From assembly GCA_034421295.1 (NCBI GenBank), contig DAOUKM010000013.1, positions 62,001 to 126,000 of the forward strand: DNA of 64,000 nucleotides, read 5' to 3'. The notes below the pieces were generated by a model. The model was not told the origin of the DNA. It worked only from the letters and a program-made list of their open reading frames with translations, and ran no database searches. The first letter of the stretch is position 1; every line of letters starts with the position of its first letter. Positions 26,360-36,131 of the stretch are shown here, piece by piece. The translations under genes and the position numbers were made by a program. This stretch comes from CAUZIR01 sp034421295. GTDB lineage: Bacteria > Chloroflexota > Dehalococcoidia > Lucifugimonadales > UBA2962.

Positions 26360-27436
26360 CTAAGGTCCGATCGCCCTCTGCATCAACAGGTGATCGCACA
26401 GAACGAGCGCCATCATCGCCTCTACCATCGGAACCGCGCGGGGAAGCACGCAGGGGTCGTGGCGACCCCGGCCGGCGATTTTAACGGGATTGCCCTGCTC
26501 GTCTACTGTTTCCTGCTCTCTGGCTATGGTGGCGGTGGGCTTGAAGGCCGCGCGAACGACGATATTCTCCCCGGTTGAAATGCCGCCCTGAACACCCCCG
26601 GACCGATTGGTGCGAGTGCGTATCCGGCCGTCCTCGGCGTAGAACGGGTCGTTGTGGACGGATCCCGTCATCTCGGCACCGGCAAAGCCAGAGCCGATCT
26701 CGAAACCCTTGCATGCCGGCAACGATAGAAGTCCCCGCGCAAGGTCGGCCTCCAGCTTGTCAAAGACAGGCTCCCCAAGCCCGGGTGGGACGCCACGCGC
26801 CACGGCCTCGACTACGCCACCCAGTGAGTCACCCTCCTTGCGTGCCTGTCTTATCCGCTCGATGATCTTTTCGGCCATGTCGGGGTCGGGCACTCGCGCC
26901 ACGTTAGCCTCGACCGCCCGACGGTCGACGGTGTCGGGGTCCACATCAACCTCCATGGTCCAGACCTTCTTGACGTAACCAATCACCTCCACCCCCGCAT
27001 CTGCCAGTACCTTGGAAGCGATGGCCCCTGCGGCAACCCGGCCGACGGTCTCTCGAGCGCTAGCCCGCCCACCGCCCTGCCAATTGCGGATGCCATACTT
27101 TGCCTGATAGGTGTAGTCGGCGTGGGAAGGCCGGAAGACGGACCTGATGTGCTCATAGTCTTTGGCCTTCGCGTCCTTGTTCCGCACCATGATCAGGATC
27201 GGAGTGCCCAGCGTGCGGCCCTCGAACAGACCGGACAGTATCTCCGCACGGTCGTCCTCGCGACGTTGGGTGGTTATCTCGCTCTGGCCCGGACGACGCC
27301 GGTCAAGCTCCGCCTGAACATCTGCGACGTCCAGGTCCAGGTTGGGAGGACAGCCGTCTACGACCACGCCGACGGCACCGCCATGCGATTCGCCCCATGT
27401 GGTTGTGCGAAAGATGTTTCCGAAAGTGCTTGCCAC
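26360..27436 (-). CDS. aroC: chorismate synthase
   Basis: This enzyme converts 5-enolpyruvylshikimate 3-phosphate to chorismate with reduced FMN, the last step of the shikimate pathway. The 358-residue protein has the family signatures GESHGGAVGVVVDGCPP, the RRPGQSEITTQRREDD segment, GGRASARETVGRVAAGA and GGVQGGISTGENI. Its length is normal. It is transcribed on the minus strand, apart from the other genes here, with no shikimate gene nearby. Confidence 0.97.
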   Translation of the reverse strand: MASTFGNIFRTTTWGESHGGAVGVVVDGCPPNLDLDVADVQAELDRRRPGQSEITTQRREDDRAEILSGLFEGRTLGTPILIMVRNKDAKAKDYEHIRSVFRPSHADYTYQAKYGIRNWQGGGRASARETVGRVAAGAIASKVLADAGVEVIGYVKKVWTMEVDVDPDTVDRRAVEANVARVPDPDMAEKIIERIRQARKEGDSLGGVVEAVARGVPPGLGEPVFDKLEADLARGLLSLPACKGFEIGSGFAGAEMTGSVHNDPFYAEDGRIRTRTNRSGGVQGGISTGENIVVRAAFKPTATIAREQETVDEQGNPVKIAGRGRHDPCVLPRAVPMVEAMMALVLCDHLLMQRAIGP

Positions 27437-27799
27437 CGCGCTATGGTACCATCAGAAGGCCGCGGCGCCTTGGCGGTGCGGTGCAGAGTTAACAAGGCGG
27501 GTCCGGGCCGAACACCCGCGAGGGCCTACCTGCCAGGGCTAAGCCCAGGCAGGGTGAGCGCACCTCGTGGCCCGGACCCCTAATCTGCTCCTGGCGGGTA
27601 CCTTATTGCGCAGGCTCTCCCCCGCCGCTCCTGATCCTGCTCTCAAGATTGCCAATTTGAACTGTCAAGACCGTTCGACGAGCGGGCCGCGCAGGAATAC
27701 GGCAGCCCACGTACTCGAGCAGGAGAACGGGAAAGCCACTGAAATAAGAACCGAATCCCTTCTTGCCCGACGGTGTCTCCCGACCCTAGACTGGGATGA
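27437..27799. other. gene-free spacer between divergent genes
   Basis: This 363-base stretch separates aroC (minus) from the MFS gene (plus) and must hold both promoters. No gene, RNA or strong repeat is recognisable. A short frame crossing 27567-27857 in another phase lacks similarity to known proteins. Confidence 0.5.
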
Positions 27800-29146
27800 A
27801 TGGACTCGGATTTACCGGCCTCCCCTACCCCCCTCCCTGACAATCCACTACAGATAGCCAGCCCCCCATCGAAATCCTTGTCGAAGGCGGACCGGGCCTC
27901 ACCTCCGTCGGCGCGAAGGATGCGTCGCCGCCGTCCACCGGCGTGGTGGAGACATACCTTCGTCTCTCTGTCGCAGCGGAATTATCGCTACATGTGGCTC
28001 GGGATGCTCGCTTTCATGAGCGGCGTGCAGATGTCCTTCGTCGCGATGGGCTACCTGGCGTACGACCTGACGGGCTCGGCATCGCTGCTCGGCTTCGTAC
28101 ACGGGGCCCAAGCCGTTCCGATGCTCGTCCTGTCACCCTTTGGAGGGGTCGTCGCCGACCGGTTCGATCGAAAACGTGCCATGCAAATCGGGCAGGTCAC
28201 CGCCGGTGCAATTGCCCTGCTGGTCGCGCTGGCGATCTGGAGCGGATATATCCACTGGTCCCACCTCGTCCTGATGGGCTTTGCCTATGGCACAGTCTTC
28301 GCATTTACGATGCCGGCGAGACAGGCGACCGTGCCGGAATTGGTCGACCGGCGCCATCTAGGCAACGCCGTGGCGCTGAACGGTGCCCTGCTGAGCGCAA
28401 CCTTCTTGATCGCCCCGGGCATCGGCGGTGCGCTCTACGCACTCAGTGGCCCCGGGGTAGTCTTCTTCGTCATAGCTGGCCTGGGTTTCATCTCCGTACT
28501 GCTCACCGGCGCACTGCCCTCTCTGATGCCAAGCCGGCGCAAGGCTCGGTCTGTTTTCCAGGAGATAGGAGAAGGCCTGAAGCATGTCGGACGTTCGCCA
28601 CTAATCCGCCTGCTGCTACTCATGACGCTGGTTACAGCCTCGCTGGCGATCCCGTTTCGCTTCGTCTTGCCGGTGTTTGTCGTAGATGTCTACGAGCGTG
28701 GACCCGAGGCCCTGGGTCTGCTGGTAAGTATCATGGGCGCCGGATCTCTCGCGGGTGCGCTCGCGTTGGCGGCGATGCGCGGACTGAGACGAGGAATGGC
28801 CCTAGTCCTGGCGAGCATGGCCTCAGGAGCTGCACTGCTGGCCGTGGCGGCAGTGCCCATCTATGCGGCGGCGGCGGTGCTAATGGCCGTCCTGGGCGTC
28901 GCGGACGCAGGCCGGCGCACGCTGACACACTCGCTGATGATGGAGCATGGCGACCCCGAGTACCGGGGTCGGACCATGAGCCTCTACCTTATGAGTTTCG
29001 GGATGGTTCCCCTGGTCGTCGTGCCGGTGGGGGTGGCAATCGAGCAGTTTGACGGTCGAGTGGTGATCGGTGCCATGGCGGTCCTTTTACTCGCGGTGTC
29101 CGCGGCCATTCTGGTAACCCAAAGAGACCTGCGGGAACTGAGGTGA
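27800..29146 (+). CDS. MFS transporter, EntS-like exporter family
   Basis: This 448-residue membrane protein has an Arg/Pro-rich cytoplasmic N-terminus of about 50 residues and about twelve hydrophobic segments. The conserved loop FGGVVADRFDRKRAM lies between helices 2 and 3, and VPELVDRRHLGNAVALNG further on is typical of the exporter branch that includes EntS. The substrate is unknown. ATG 27920 would be a shorter start without the disordered leader. It ends 4 bases before a Gfo/Idh gene. Confidence 0.88.
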   Translation: MDSDLPASPTPLPDNPLQIASPPSKSLSKADRASPPSARRMRRRRPPAWWRHTFVSLSQRNYRYMWLGMLAFMSGVQMSFVAMGYLAYDLTGSASLLGFVHGAQAVPMLVLSPFGGVVADRFDRKRAMQIGQVTAGAIALLVALAIWSGYIHWSHLVLMGFAYGTVFAFTMPARQATVPELVDRRHLGNAVALNGALLSATFLIAPGIGGALYALSGPGVVFFVIAGLGFISVLLTGALPSLMPSRRKARSVFQEIGEGLKHVGRSPLIRLLLLMTLVTASLAIPFRFVLPVFVVDVYERGPEALGLLVSIMGAGSLAGALALAAMRGLRRGMALVLASMASGAALLAVAAVPIYAAAAVLMAVLGVADAGRRTLTHSLMMEHGDPEYRGRTMSLYLMSFGMVPLVVVPVGVAIEQFDGRVVIGAMAVLLLAVSAAILVTQRDLRELR

Positions 29147-29150
29147 GCAG

Positions 29151-30140
29151 TTGAGCAAGACGGTGCGAATCGGGCTCGTGGGATTCGGATACTGGGCCCG
29201 CGTCTCCTACCTCCCCCTGATACAGGAGATGGCAGACGTAAGAGTCGTGAGCGTCGCAGCTCGGACCGAAGAATCCCGCATGGCCGCCGGCGAGAGGCTG
29301 GGGGCAGGACTGGGGCTGTATGCGAGCTACTCGGAATTGATCAAGGCCGGAGATGTCGACGCAGTTCTGATTGCCCTGACGCCTGAACTCAACGCAGCCG
29401 CCGCTGCGGAGGCGTTGGAGGCGGGATTAGACACTTTCGTGGAGCCACCGTTTGCCCGCGCTGAGGACACCGAGAGGATGCTGGCCCTGGCAGAGTCCGG
29501 ACCGGGCGTCCTGCACGTCGACGTCGAGCCTAGGTACCTGCCTGCGGCTGAGGCCCTGCGCGGGCTGTTCGGAGAGGGGAGCGAGCTCGGCGCCCTGCAC
29601 TCTTGTCACCTGGAGCACGAGATGGTCCTGGCCAGCGAATACCGGCGGTCGAGCATGATCTTCGGCCTGGGACCATGGTACGTGGACCTCCTGGACTGTT
29701 TCGTCCAGAGTTCGGCCAACCGCATCGAGCTGGTGCCCTCCAGGGTCCGCGAAGATGGTCTGATGGTAACCGGCCGGGCGGAAATAGGGTATGAGTCCGG
29801 TGCCAGGGCGACCTGGAATTTCAGTTTTGACGGGCCCCGCACTCTAGGCCTCAAGGTCACGCTCAACGGGGCAGGAGGAGAGGCGACGGCCGATCTGACC
29901 ACGGGAGAATACCGGTGGCGGCGTCCGGGCGGCGAATGGAAATCGAGGGTGGCCGACTGTACCAGACCCGAGGCGGGCTTCGTGGGTATGAGGGAAAGCC
30001 TGCGTGCCTTCATCGCCGCGGCGCGTGGCCAGGGTCGAACGATGTCGGGCCCGGAGGTGGTCCGCCGCACTCAGCCGGTGCTGATCAGACTGCAAACGCT
30101 TGAGGCGCGAATCTCCAAGGAGAGGACTCGACGAGCTTGA
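29151..30140 (+). CDS. Gfo/Idh/MocA family oxidoreductase
   Basis: This 329-residue NAD(P)-dependent oxidoreductase has the Rossmann motif GLVGFGYWAR at the N-terminus, the DAVLIALTPELN strand-turn and a C-terminal beta-rich domain. The usual EKP motif of sugar dehydrogenases reads VEPPFA here, so the catalytic lysine is missing or displaced and the activity is uncertain. It starts at TTG 29151, preceded by aggtgag and only 4 bases behind the MFS stop, so the two are likely co-transcribed. Confidence 0.8.
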   Translation: MSKTVRIGLVGFGYWARVSYLPLIQEMADVRVVSVAARTEESRMAAGERLGAGLGLYASYSELIKAGDVDAVLIALTPELNAAAAAEALEAGLDTFVEPPFARAEDTERMLALAESGPGVLHVDVEPRYLPAAEALRGLFGEGSELGALHSCHLEHEMVLASEYRRSSMIFGLGPWYVDLLDCFVQSSANRIELVPSRVREDGLMVTGRAEIGYESGARATWNFSFDGPRTLGLKVTLNGAGGEATADLTTGEYRWRRPGGEWKSRVADCTRPEAGFVGMRESLRAFIAAARGQGRTMSGPEVVRRTQPVLIRLQTLEARISKERTRRA

Positions 30141-30249
30141 CTGACAAGCTGGGACGGCCCAGAGCGTAAGGCTCCGGCCCCTATGCTAGAATCGCACCGC
30201 ATTTCGACCGCTAAGACGGACGGCACGATTTAGAGGGGTTACTTCCAAC

Positions 30250-31884
30250 GTGCGACCAATAGCCGAGATCGCCAAGACCCTTGGTCTCGACCCCAAGGTG
30301 CTCATCCCCTATGGCCACCATAAGGCCAAGATCCCTCTGGACGCGATGGGCAGCGACGGTCGCCGCGGCAAACTGATCGTAGTCACCGGAATGACTCCTA
30401 CGCCCGCGGGAGAGGGCAAGACGACCACCGCAGTAGGGCTTGCTCAGGGCATGGGGCAGCTCGGGGTCAACGTTGTCACCACGCTGCGAGAGCCGTCCCT
30501 CGGCCCCATCTTCGGCATCAAGGGTGGAGGCACCGGTGGCGGCAAGTCGCGCATCGAGCCCGAGGATGAAGTGAACGTTCACTTTACCGGCGATGCTCAT
30601 GCCGTTGGATCGGCCCACAACCTGCTGGCCGCACTTACTGACAATGCCGTCCAGCGCGGGCAGGTGGCCGGCATGACTCCCTCAGGTATAACCCTTCGAC
30701 GTGTGTCTGACATGGAGGAGCGATCGCTGCGACAGATCGCCACAGGCCTGGGCGGCGTGAACAACGCGCCGGTAAGGGAGACGGGCTTTGACATAGTGAC
30801 GGCCTCCGAGGTGATGGCGATACTGGCGTTGAGCACAGATCTAGAGGACCTAAGAGCAAGGCTCAGCAAAATTGTGATCGGTTTCGCCGACGACGGCCGA
30901 GCGGTAACGGCCGACGACGTTGGCGCGGTTGGATCGATGATGTCGCTGCTTCGCCACGCCCTGCTGCCCAATCTCGTCCAGACGACGGAAGGACAGCCCG
31001 TCATCGTTCATACCGGCCCGTTTGGCAATATCGCCCATGGCTGCAGCTCGGTTGTCGGCGATCGGCTCGCGCTCTCGTACGCGGACTACGTGCTCACTGA
31101 AGCCGGCTTTGGCGCAGACCTGGGTTTCGAAAAGTTCATGCATATCAAGGCTCGCACCTCGGGCCTCAATCCGCAGGGTGCGGTAATCGTGGCCACGATA
31201 AAAGCACTCAAGTACCACGGCGGTGTAAAGGCCAGGGACCTGGATCCTCCCAATCCCGCCGCGGTCGAGTCGGGCTTGGAGAACCTGATGCACCTAATCG
31301 GGGTCATCCGCTCTTTCGGCCTGCCGGTGGTTGTCGCTCTTAACCGGTTCCCCACAGATACACCAGAAGAGCTTCGTATCGCGAGGCTGGGCAGCGAGCG
31401 GGCGGGGGCGGCAGCGACCGTAGAGAGTAGCCCCTTCACCGATGGCGGTTCTGGCTGTAGAGACCTGGCAGAGGCGCTGATCGCAGCGACCGGCGATTCG
31501 AGGCGCACGGACGACCCGGTGATCGACTACGCTTACGACCTGTCGGACTCCCTGGAGGACAAGGTCCTTGCTTTGGCCCGCAGGGTCTACAACGCAGCCG
31601 ACGCAGCCTGGAGCCTGGCCGCACGAAGGCAACTGCGCCGTTTCCGTGAGCTGGGATGGGACAATCTGCCCGTGTGCATGGCCAAAACGCACCTTTCGAT
31701 CAGCCACAGGGCGGCTCTCAAGGGACGGCCCTCCGGCTACACGTTCGAGGTCAGCGACGTACGGGCGTCCGTGGGAGCAGGGTTCATATACCCGATCGCG
31801 GGGAACATAGTCACGATGCCTGGATTACCCTCCAGACCCCGCTCCCTAGACGTGGACGCGAACGGGGCCATCGTCGGTCTCTAG
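30250..31884 (+). CDS. fhs: formate-tetrahydrofolate ligase
   Basis: This enzyme joins formate to tetrahydrofolate using ATP, giving 10-formyl-THF. The 544-residue protein has the P-loop TPAGEGKTTT, the REPSLGPIFGIKGG motif and the VNVHFTGDAHAV segment typical of the family. It starts at GTG 30250 with a weak gaggggt upstream. A promoter-like tatgctagaat lies about 70 bases upstream. Its place at the head of a molybdenum cofactor and formate dehydrogenase cluster suggests that formate made or used there feeds the folate pool. Confidence 0.95.
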   Translation: MRPIAEIAKTLGLDPKVLIPYGHHKAKIPLDAMGSDGRRGKLIVVTGMTPTPAGEGKTTTAVGLAQGMGQLGVNVVTTLREPSLGPIFGIKGGGTGGGKSRIEPEDEVNVHFTGDAHAVGSAHNLLAALTDNAVQRGQVAGMTPSGITLRRVSDMEERSLRQIATGLGGVNNAPVRETGFDIVTASEVMAILALSTDLEDLRARLSKIVIGFADDGRAVTADDVGAVGSMMSLLRHALLPNLVQTTEGQPVIVHTGPFGNIAHGCSSVVGDRLALSYADYVLTEAGFGADLGFEKFMHIKARTSGLNPQGAVIVATIKALKYHGGVKARDLDPPNPAAVESGLENLMHLIGVIRSFGLPVVVALNRFPTDTPEELRIARLGSERAGAAATVESSPFTDGGSGCRDLAEALIAATGDSRRTDDPVIDYAYDLSDSLEDKVLALARRVYNAADAAWSLAARRQLRRFRELGWDNLPVCMAKTHLSISHRAALKGRPSGYTFEVSDVRASVGAGFIYPIAGNIVTMPGLPSRPRSLDVDANGAIVGL

Positions 31885-31889
31885 TTTTC

Positions 31890-31907
31890 GGTCGGTCTAG
31901 GCCGACC
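31890..31907 (+). terminator. possible terminator hairpin after fhs
   Basis: A 6-bp perfect stem (ggtcgg/ccgacc) with loop tctagg lies 6 bases past the fhs stop. No T-run follows. It may weaken read-through into moeA, or be a chance hairpin. Confidence 0.3.
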
Positions 31908-32010
31908 ACTGTGACAGGCGATGTCCCCAGGGAACCGGACTAGGTATACCCACTCCTTTTCCCCGGGATGATGCGGAGGGAAATAGGCCCCGGCCGTGTA
32001 ATAGGCGACC

Positions 32011-33246
32011 ATGCCAGAACTGTTTAAACTTCTGCCCCCGCATGAGGCCCTCTCAGTCCTCCTAGAGCGCATGGGCGATGTTCGTATGGGCTCAGAGACG
32101 GTGCATGTCTCCAACGCGCTTGGCAGGGTTACAAGGCGACAATACCTTTCCCCCACCGGACTGCCCGCATTTGCGCGGTCCGCGATGGACGGATACTCGG
32201 TCCGTGCCGCCGACACATTCGGTGCGAGCGACAGCATCCCTGCCTACCTTGAAGTTATCGGGGAGGTCCCGATGGGACAGGTGCCACAGGTCGAACTGAG
32301 TCCGGGGCAGGTCGCCGTGGCATACACCGGCGGAATGCTGGCCAAGGGAGCCGACGCGGTCGTAATGGTAGAGAACACCCACTCGGTTGATGGGTCCACC
32401 ATCGAGGTGGTCCGCTCAGTCGCACCGGGAGAGAACGTCGTCCAGCCCGATGAGGACTTCCGGGCCGGTCAGGAAGTGGTGCCAGCGGGCCATACCCTGC
32501 GACCCCAAGACCTCGGTGCGCTGCTGGCGGTCGGGGTGACGAGCGTCGAGGTAGCCCGCAGGCCGACCGTTGCAATAGTCTCCACCGGGGACGAACTGGT
32601 GGCGCCTGACGCAGAGCCAGCTCTGGGCCAGGTGCGGGACATCAACACACACACGGTGGCGGCCCTGACGGAGCGCGCCGGCGGCGCGGCGGTTCTCGTG
32701 GGGATCTTTCCGGACGAACTCCAGGCCCAGAGGAGGGCCGCGCGCGACGCCATGGCCCGCGGAGACCTGCTGGTATTCTCGGCGGGAAGCTCCGTCGGCA
32801 ACCGGGACATGACCGCCCGGGTGCTCGCCGAACTCGGCGAGCCGGGCGTCCTGGTGCACGGCATATCGATCAAGCCCGGCAAGCCTACGATAGCTGGTCT
32901 CGCGGACCGAACGCCCATCTTCGGCCTGCCCGGAAACCCAGTGTCGGCGATGGTTGTCTTTGACCTGATCGTTCGTCCAGTCATTCGTTCCCTCCTGGGG
33001 GCGACCGAACCCGCTGCAGAACCCGTAGTGAAAGCAACGCTGGCCAGAGACGTTCCGTCCGTTCCCGGCCGTCAGGATTTCTTCCCGGTTCGGTTATCAA
33101 CGGGCCCGGGAGGGATGGTAGCCGAGCCGATCTTCGGCAAGTCCAACCTGATTTTCACGCTGGTGCAGGCCGATGGCCTGGCGTCCGTATCGCTCGATTC
33201 CGGCGGTCTTTACGCGGGCGATACTGTGCACGTCAACATCTTCTGA
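32011..33246 (+). CDS. moeA: molybdopterin molybdenumtransferase MoeA
   Basis: MoeA inserts molybdate (or tungstate) into adenylated molybdopterin. The 411-residue protein has the N-terminal ARSAMDGYSV motif, the MLAKGADAVVMVENT segment, the molybdopterin-binding VFSAGSSVGNRD and the LPGNPVSAMVVFD motif. Its length is normal. It ends 1 base before the start of a second, larger moeA, so the two genes are tightly coupled. Many organisms with both Mo and W enzymes carry two MoeA copies. Confidence 0.94.
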   Translation: MPELFKLLPPHEALSVLLERMGDVRMGSETVHVSNALGRVTRRQYLSPTGLPAFARSAMDGYSVRAADTFGASDSIPAYLEVIGEVPMGQVPQVELSPGQVAVAYTGGMLAKGADAVVMVENTHSVDGSTIEVVRSVAPGENVVQPDEDFRAGQEVVPAGHTLRPQDLGALLAVGVTSVEVARRPTVAIVSTGDELVAPDAEPALGQVRDINTHTVAALTERAGGAAVLVGIFPDELQAQRRAARDAMARGDLLVFSAGSSVGNRDMTARVLAELGEPGVLVHGISIKPGKPTIAGLADRTPIFGLPGNPVSAMVVFDLIVRPVIRSLLGATEPAAEPVVKATLARDVPSVPGRQDFFPVRLSTGPGGMVAEPIFGKSNLIFTLVQADGLASVSLDSGGLYAGDTVHVNIF

Positions 33247-33247
33247 T

Positions 33248-35227
33248 ATGGACCACGGTAGGAAGACCGGCCGCCGCTACTACCTTCAGGACCTGCCTCT
33301 GGATGAGGCAATGCAGCGCTTTGACCAGGCGCTATGCAAGTTCGGCACGGGCCTGACGACAGGGTCGGAGACCGTGACCCTGGCGGAGGCGGCCGGCCGG
33401 GTAACTGCACAGCCTATATGGGCTCTTCGGTCCTCTCCCCACTACGATGCAGCGGCGATGGACGGGGTTGCCGTGCGATCCTCCGAGACGGTCGGGGCGA
33501 CGGAGACATCGCCTCTGCGACTAAGGGTTGGAGAACAGGCGGCCTGGCTGGATACAGGGGACGCCATGCCCGACGGCTTTGACGCCGTCGTGATGATCGA
33601 ACACGTACAGGATCTTGACGGAATGCATGTCGAGATTCGCGAGCCGGTCGCCCCTTACCAGCACGTCCGACAAATCGGTGAGGATATCGCTGCAACCGAG
33701 TTAGTTTTACCCGGCGGTCACGTCATGAGGCCGCAGGACTTGGGGGCCTGTGCATCCGCCGGAGTGGCAACTATCGAGGTGCGAAAAAGGCCATCTGTCG
33801 CAATCATCCCCACTGGCACCGAACTGGTCGAGCCCGGGGTCGACGCCGCTCCCGGACAGGTCGTGGAGTTCAACTCGATCATGCTGGCCGCTCAGGTGTG
33901 CGAATGGGGCGGAACGCCGGTCCGCGTCGACCCCGTTGAAGACCAGCACGAACTCATTGAAGAGGCGATGCTAAAGGCTGCCGGCGAGAACGACATCGTT
34001 GTCATCAACGCCGGCTCTTCGGCCGGTTCGGAAGATTACACCGCCCCGGCGGTCCAATCCCTCGGTGAACTGGCCGTCCACGGAGTCGCTGTCCGTCCCG
34101 GTCACCCGGTAGTACTCGGAATCGTTAAGGGGCGGCCTGTACTGGGGATACCCGGATATCCGGTCTCCGCACTGGTCACTTCCGAACTCTTCCTCAAAAG
34201 GACCATAGAGCGCTGCCTTGGCGTATCGACCACCGACTCTCCCTCCCCTCACCTGACCGCCCTTACACGTGGCCCGACGGCCGAGGCCGTAGTTACAAGG
34301 AAGATCCACTCACCGGCCGGCGAGGACGAGTTCCTTCGGGTTCGCCTGGGTAGGGTCGACGGCGATCTGGTCGCCACGCCGATACGACGCGGCGCGGGTG
34401 TAATCATGTCACTGGTCGAGGCAGATGGTATCGCCCTGATACCGCGCTTCTCGGAGGGAGTGGAGGCCGGTGCCAGGGTAAGGGTCGAGCTGCTTCGGTC
34501 CCTGCATGAGATCGAAGGCACGATCGTGGTTACCGGCAGCCACGACCTGACGCTGGACCTGCTGGCGAACCTGCTTAGTGAGGCCGGCGGTGTCCGCCTG
34601 GCGTCGGCAAACGTTGGCTCGCTCGGAGGCCTGGTGGCCCTAGAGCGCGGCGAGGCTCACATGGCCGGCACACACCTGCTAGATCCCGACACGGGGGAGT
34701 ACAACCTCGGCTTCGTTCGGCGCCACGTCTCGAGGGACGTGACGGTCTTAACGCTGGTGCACAGGGTCCAGGGTCTGATCGTCTCCCGGGGCAACCCGCA
34801 CAAAGTGACCACACTGACCGACATAGCCAGTCGGTCGGCAACGTTCGTAAACCGTCAGAGGGGATCGGGCACCCGTCTATTGCTGGACCACCAACTCCGG
34901 GCTGCGGGCGTCTCACCGGAAGCCATAAGAGGCTACGCCCGGGAGGAGTACACTCACCTGGCGGTCGCGGCCGCAGTAGCTGCCGGGCGAGCTGACGTCG
35001 GACTGGGAATCCAGTCTGCTGCCCGCGCCTTCAACCTCGACTTCGTTCCCCTGGCCAGGGAACGCTACGATCTCGTGACGCCATCTGACCTGCTCGCTAC
35101 CGAGCCGGTGAAAACGGTTCTGTCAACGATACAGTCGCGGGCTTTCAAGACACGGGTGGACGAACTCGGGGGCTATGACACCCGGGAAACCGGCGAGGTG
35201 GTCGCCCGGCTTGCGGGAAAAGGTTGA
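33248..35227 (+). CDS. MoeA fused to a C-terminal periplasmic-binding-protein-like domain
   Basis: Residues 1-420 repeat the MoeA domains (AAAMDGVAV, VVMIEHVQDLD, VINAGSSAGSEDYT, IPGYPVSALV). Residues 425-655 are a LysR-substrate/PBP-like domain (TIVVTGSHDLTLDLLANLL, the NRQRGSGTRLLLDHQL motif, AVAAGRADVGLGIQ). This is the known MoeA-PBP fusion thought to sense or deliver molybdate or tungstate. ATG 33248 is chosen because it follows the moeA stop directly. The binding domain resembles the C-terminal domain of ModE-like or TupA-like proteins. It may choose the metal, but this is inference. Confidence 0.9.
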   Translation: MDHGRKTGRRYYLQDLPLDEAMQRFDQALCKFGTGLTTGSETVTLAEAAGRVTAQPIWALRSSPHYDAAAMDGVAVRSSETVGATETSPLRLRVGEQAAWLDTGDAMPDGFDAVVMIEHVQDLDGMHVEIREPVAPYQHVRQIGEDIAATELVLPGGHVMRPQDLGACASAGVATIEVRKRPSVAIIPTGTELVEPGVDAAPGQVVEFNSIMLAAQVCEWGGTPVRVDPVEDQHELIEEAMLKAAGENDIVVINAGSSAGSEDYTAPAVQSLGELAVHGVAVRPGHPVVLGIVKGRPVLGIPGYPVSALVTSELFLKRTIERCLGVSTTDSPSPHLTALTRGPTAEAVVTRKIHSPAGEDEFLRVRLGRVDGDLVATPIRRGAGVIMSLVEADGIALIPRFSEGVEAGARVRVELLRSLHEIEGTIVVTGSHDLTLDLLANLLSEAGGVRLASANVGSLGGLVALERGEAHMAGTHLLDPDTGEYNLGFVRRHVSRDVTVLTLVHRVQGLIVSRGNPHKVTTLTDIASRSATFVNRQRGSGTRLLLDHQLRAAGVSPEAIRGYAREEYTHLAVAAAVAAGRADVGLGIQSAARAFNLDFVPLARERYDLVTPSDLLATEPVKTVLSTIQSRAFKTRVDELGGYDTRETGEVVARLAGKG

Positions 35228-35438
35228 CAGTCGATCTGTGCCGATCTCACCCGGTGCGCCTGTCCCAGCGACACATGGACGAAGGGGCCGGTTGCCGCTG
35301 GCATCCCCGCTAATGAAATCGAGCGTGCCACCGTAAGCCATCCAGCCCGCATTTCTGCACGGCACAGCCGCTGGAGATCCCGCCCTCTCCCCGGCTCCAG
35401 GCGATCCCCGTCGGCGCGGCGCATGGTAATCTTGGCCA

Positions 35439-36107
35439 ATGTTGCTGGAGGGCGGTGGCGATTTGGCGAACTCCTCCGTTGACATCCGGTCGATCACCGC
35501 AGTCGTCCTCGCCGGAGGGCGCAGCCGCAGGCTGGGGAGAAACAAGGCTCTCGAACTCGTCGGAGGGGTTCCGCTGGTGTCCCGCGTCACCTCCGCCATC
35601 CAGACGATATCCTCGGAAACAGTCGTAGTCGTCGCCGAGGAAATACAGGCTCAGGCCCTGCCCCTTCCGAGCGATGCACGGGTCGTCCGAGACCTCTACC
35701 CCAATGCGGGATCGCTCGGGGGAATACTAACCGGATTGATCGCTGCGACGGGCGTATGGACGCTCGTTGTCGCGTGCGATATGCCCTTCCTGAACAGAGC
35801 TCTGCTCTCTGAGATGGCGTCAAAGAGGGATGACTGCGACGCCGTCGTCCCCCTGCTGAACGGAAGGCCCGAACCAACCCACGCCCTGTACTCAAAGGTC
35901 TGCAGGGAGCCAATCAGCAAGAAGCTGGAGGCAAGAGAGCTAAAGATCTCGGCGTTCTTCGAATCGGTCAGGGTAAAGTACGTCCCGCAGCGCACCGTCG
36001 AGATGATTGACCCGGGGCTGTGGAGTTTCTTTAATGTCAACACTCCAAGAGACCTTGAGATCGCGATGGCACGGGCGGCAGAGTTAGCCGGCGATCCCGT
36101 AGGATAG
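35439..36107 (+). CDS. mobA: molybdenum cofactor guanylyltransferase MobA
   Basis: MobA links GMP to molybdopterin to make the guanine dinucleotide cofactor that formate dehydrogenases of this class need. The 222-residue protein has the nucleotide motif VVLAGGRSRRLGRNKAL, the GSLGGIL turn and the VACDMPFLN metal-binding motif. Two starts are possible: ATG 35439, or TTG 35463 with the better site ggagggcgg. It sits between moeA-PBP and the moaD-AOR-fdh genes, matching the cofactor supply chain. Confidence 0.93.
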   Translation: MLLEGGGDLANSSVDIRSITAVVLAGGRSRRLGRNKALELVGGVPLVSRVTSAIQTISSETVVVVAEEIQAQALPLPSDARVVRDLYPNAGSLGGILTGLIAATGVWTLVVACDMPFLNRALLSEMASKRDDCDAVVPLLNGRPEPTHALYSKVCREPISKKLEARELKISAFFESVRVKYVPQRTVEMIDPGLWSFFNVNTPRDLEIAMARAAELAGDPVG

Positions 36108-36131
36108 AGCTATACAAAACACAAAATAGAG

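Noticed and set aside
35173..35439. Small minus-strand gene before mobA
   Set aside because: No ribosome site, no recognised motif, and it overlaps the moeA-PBP 3' end.
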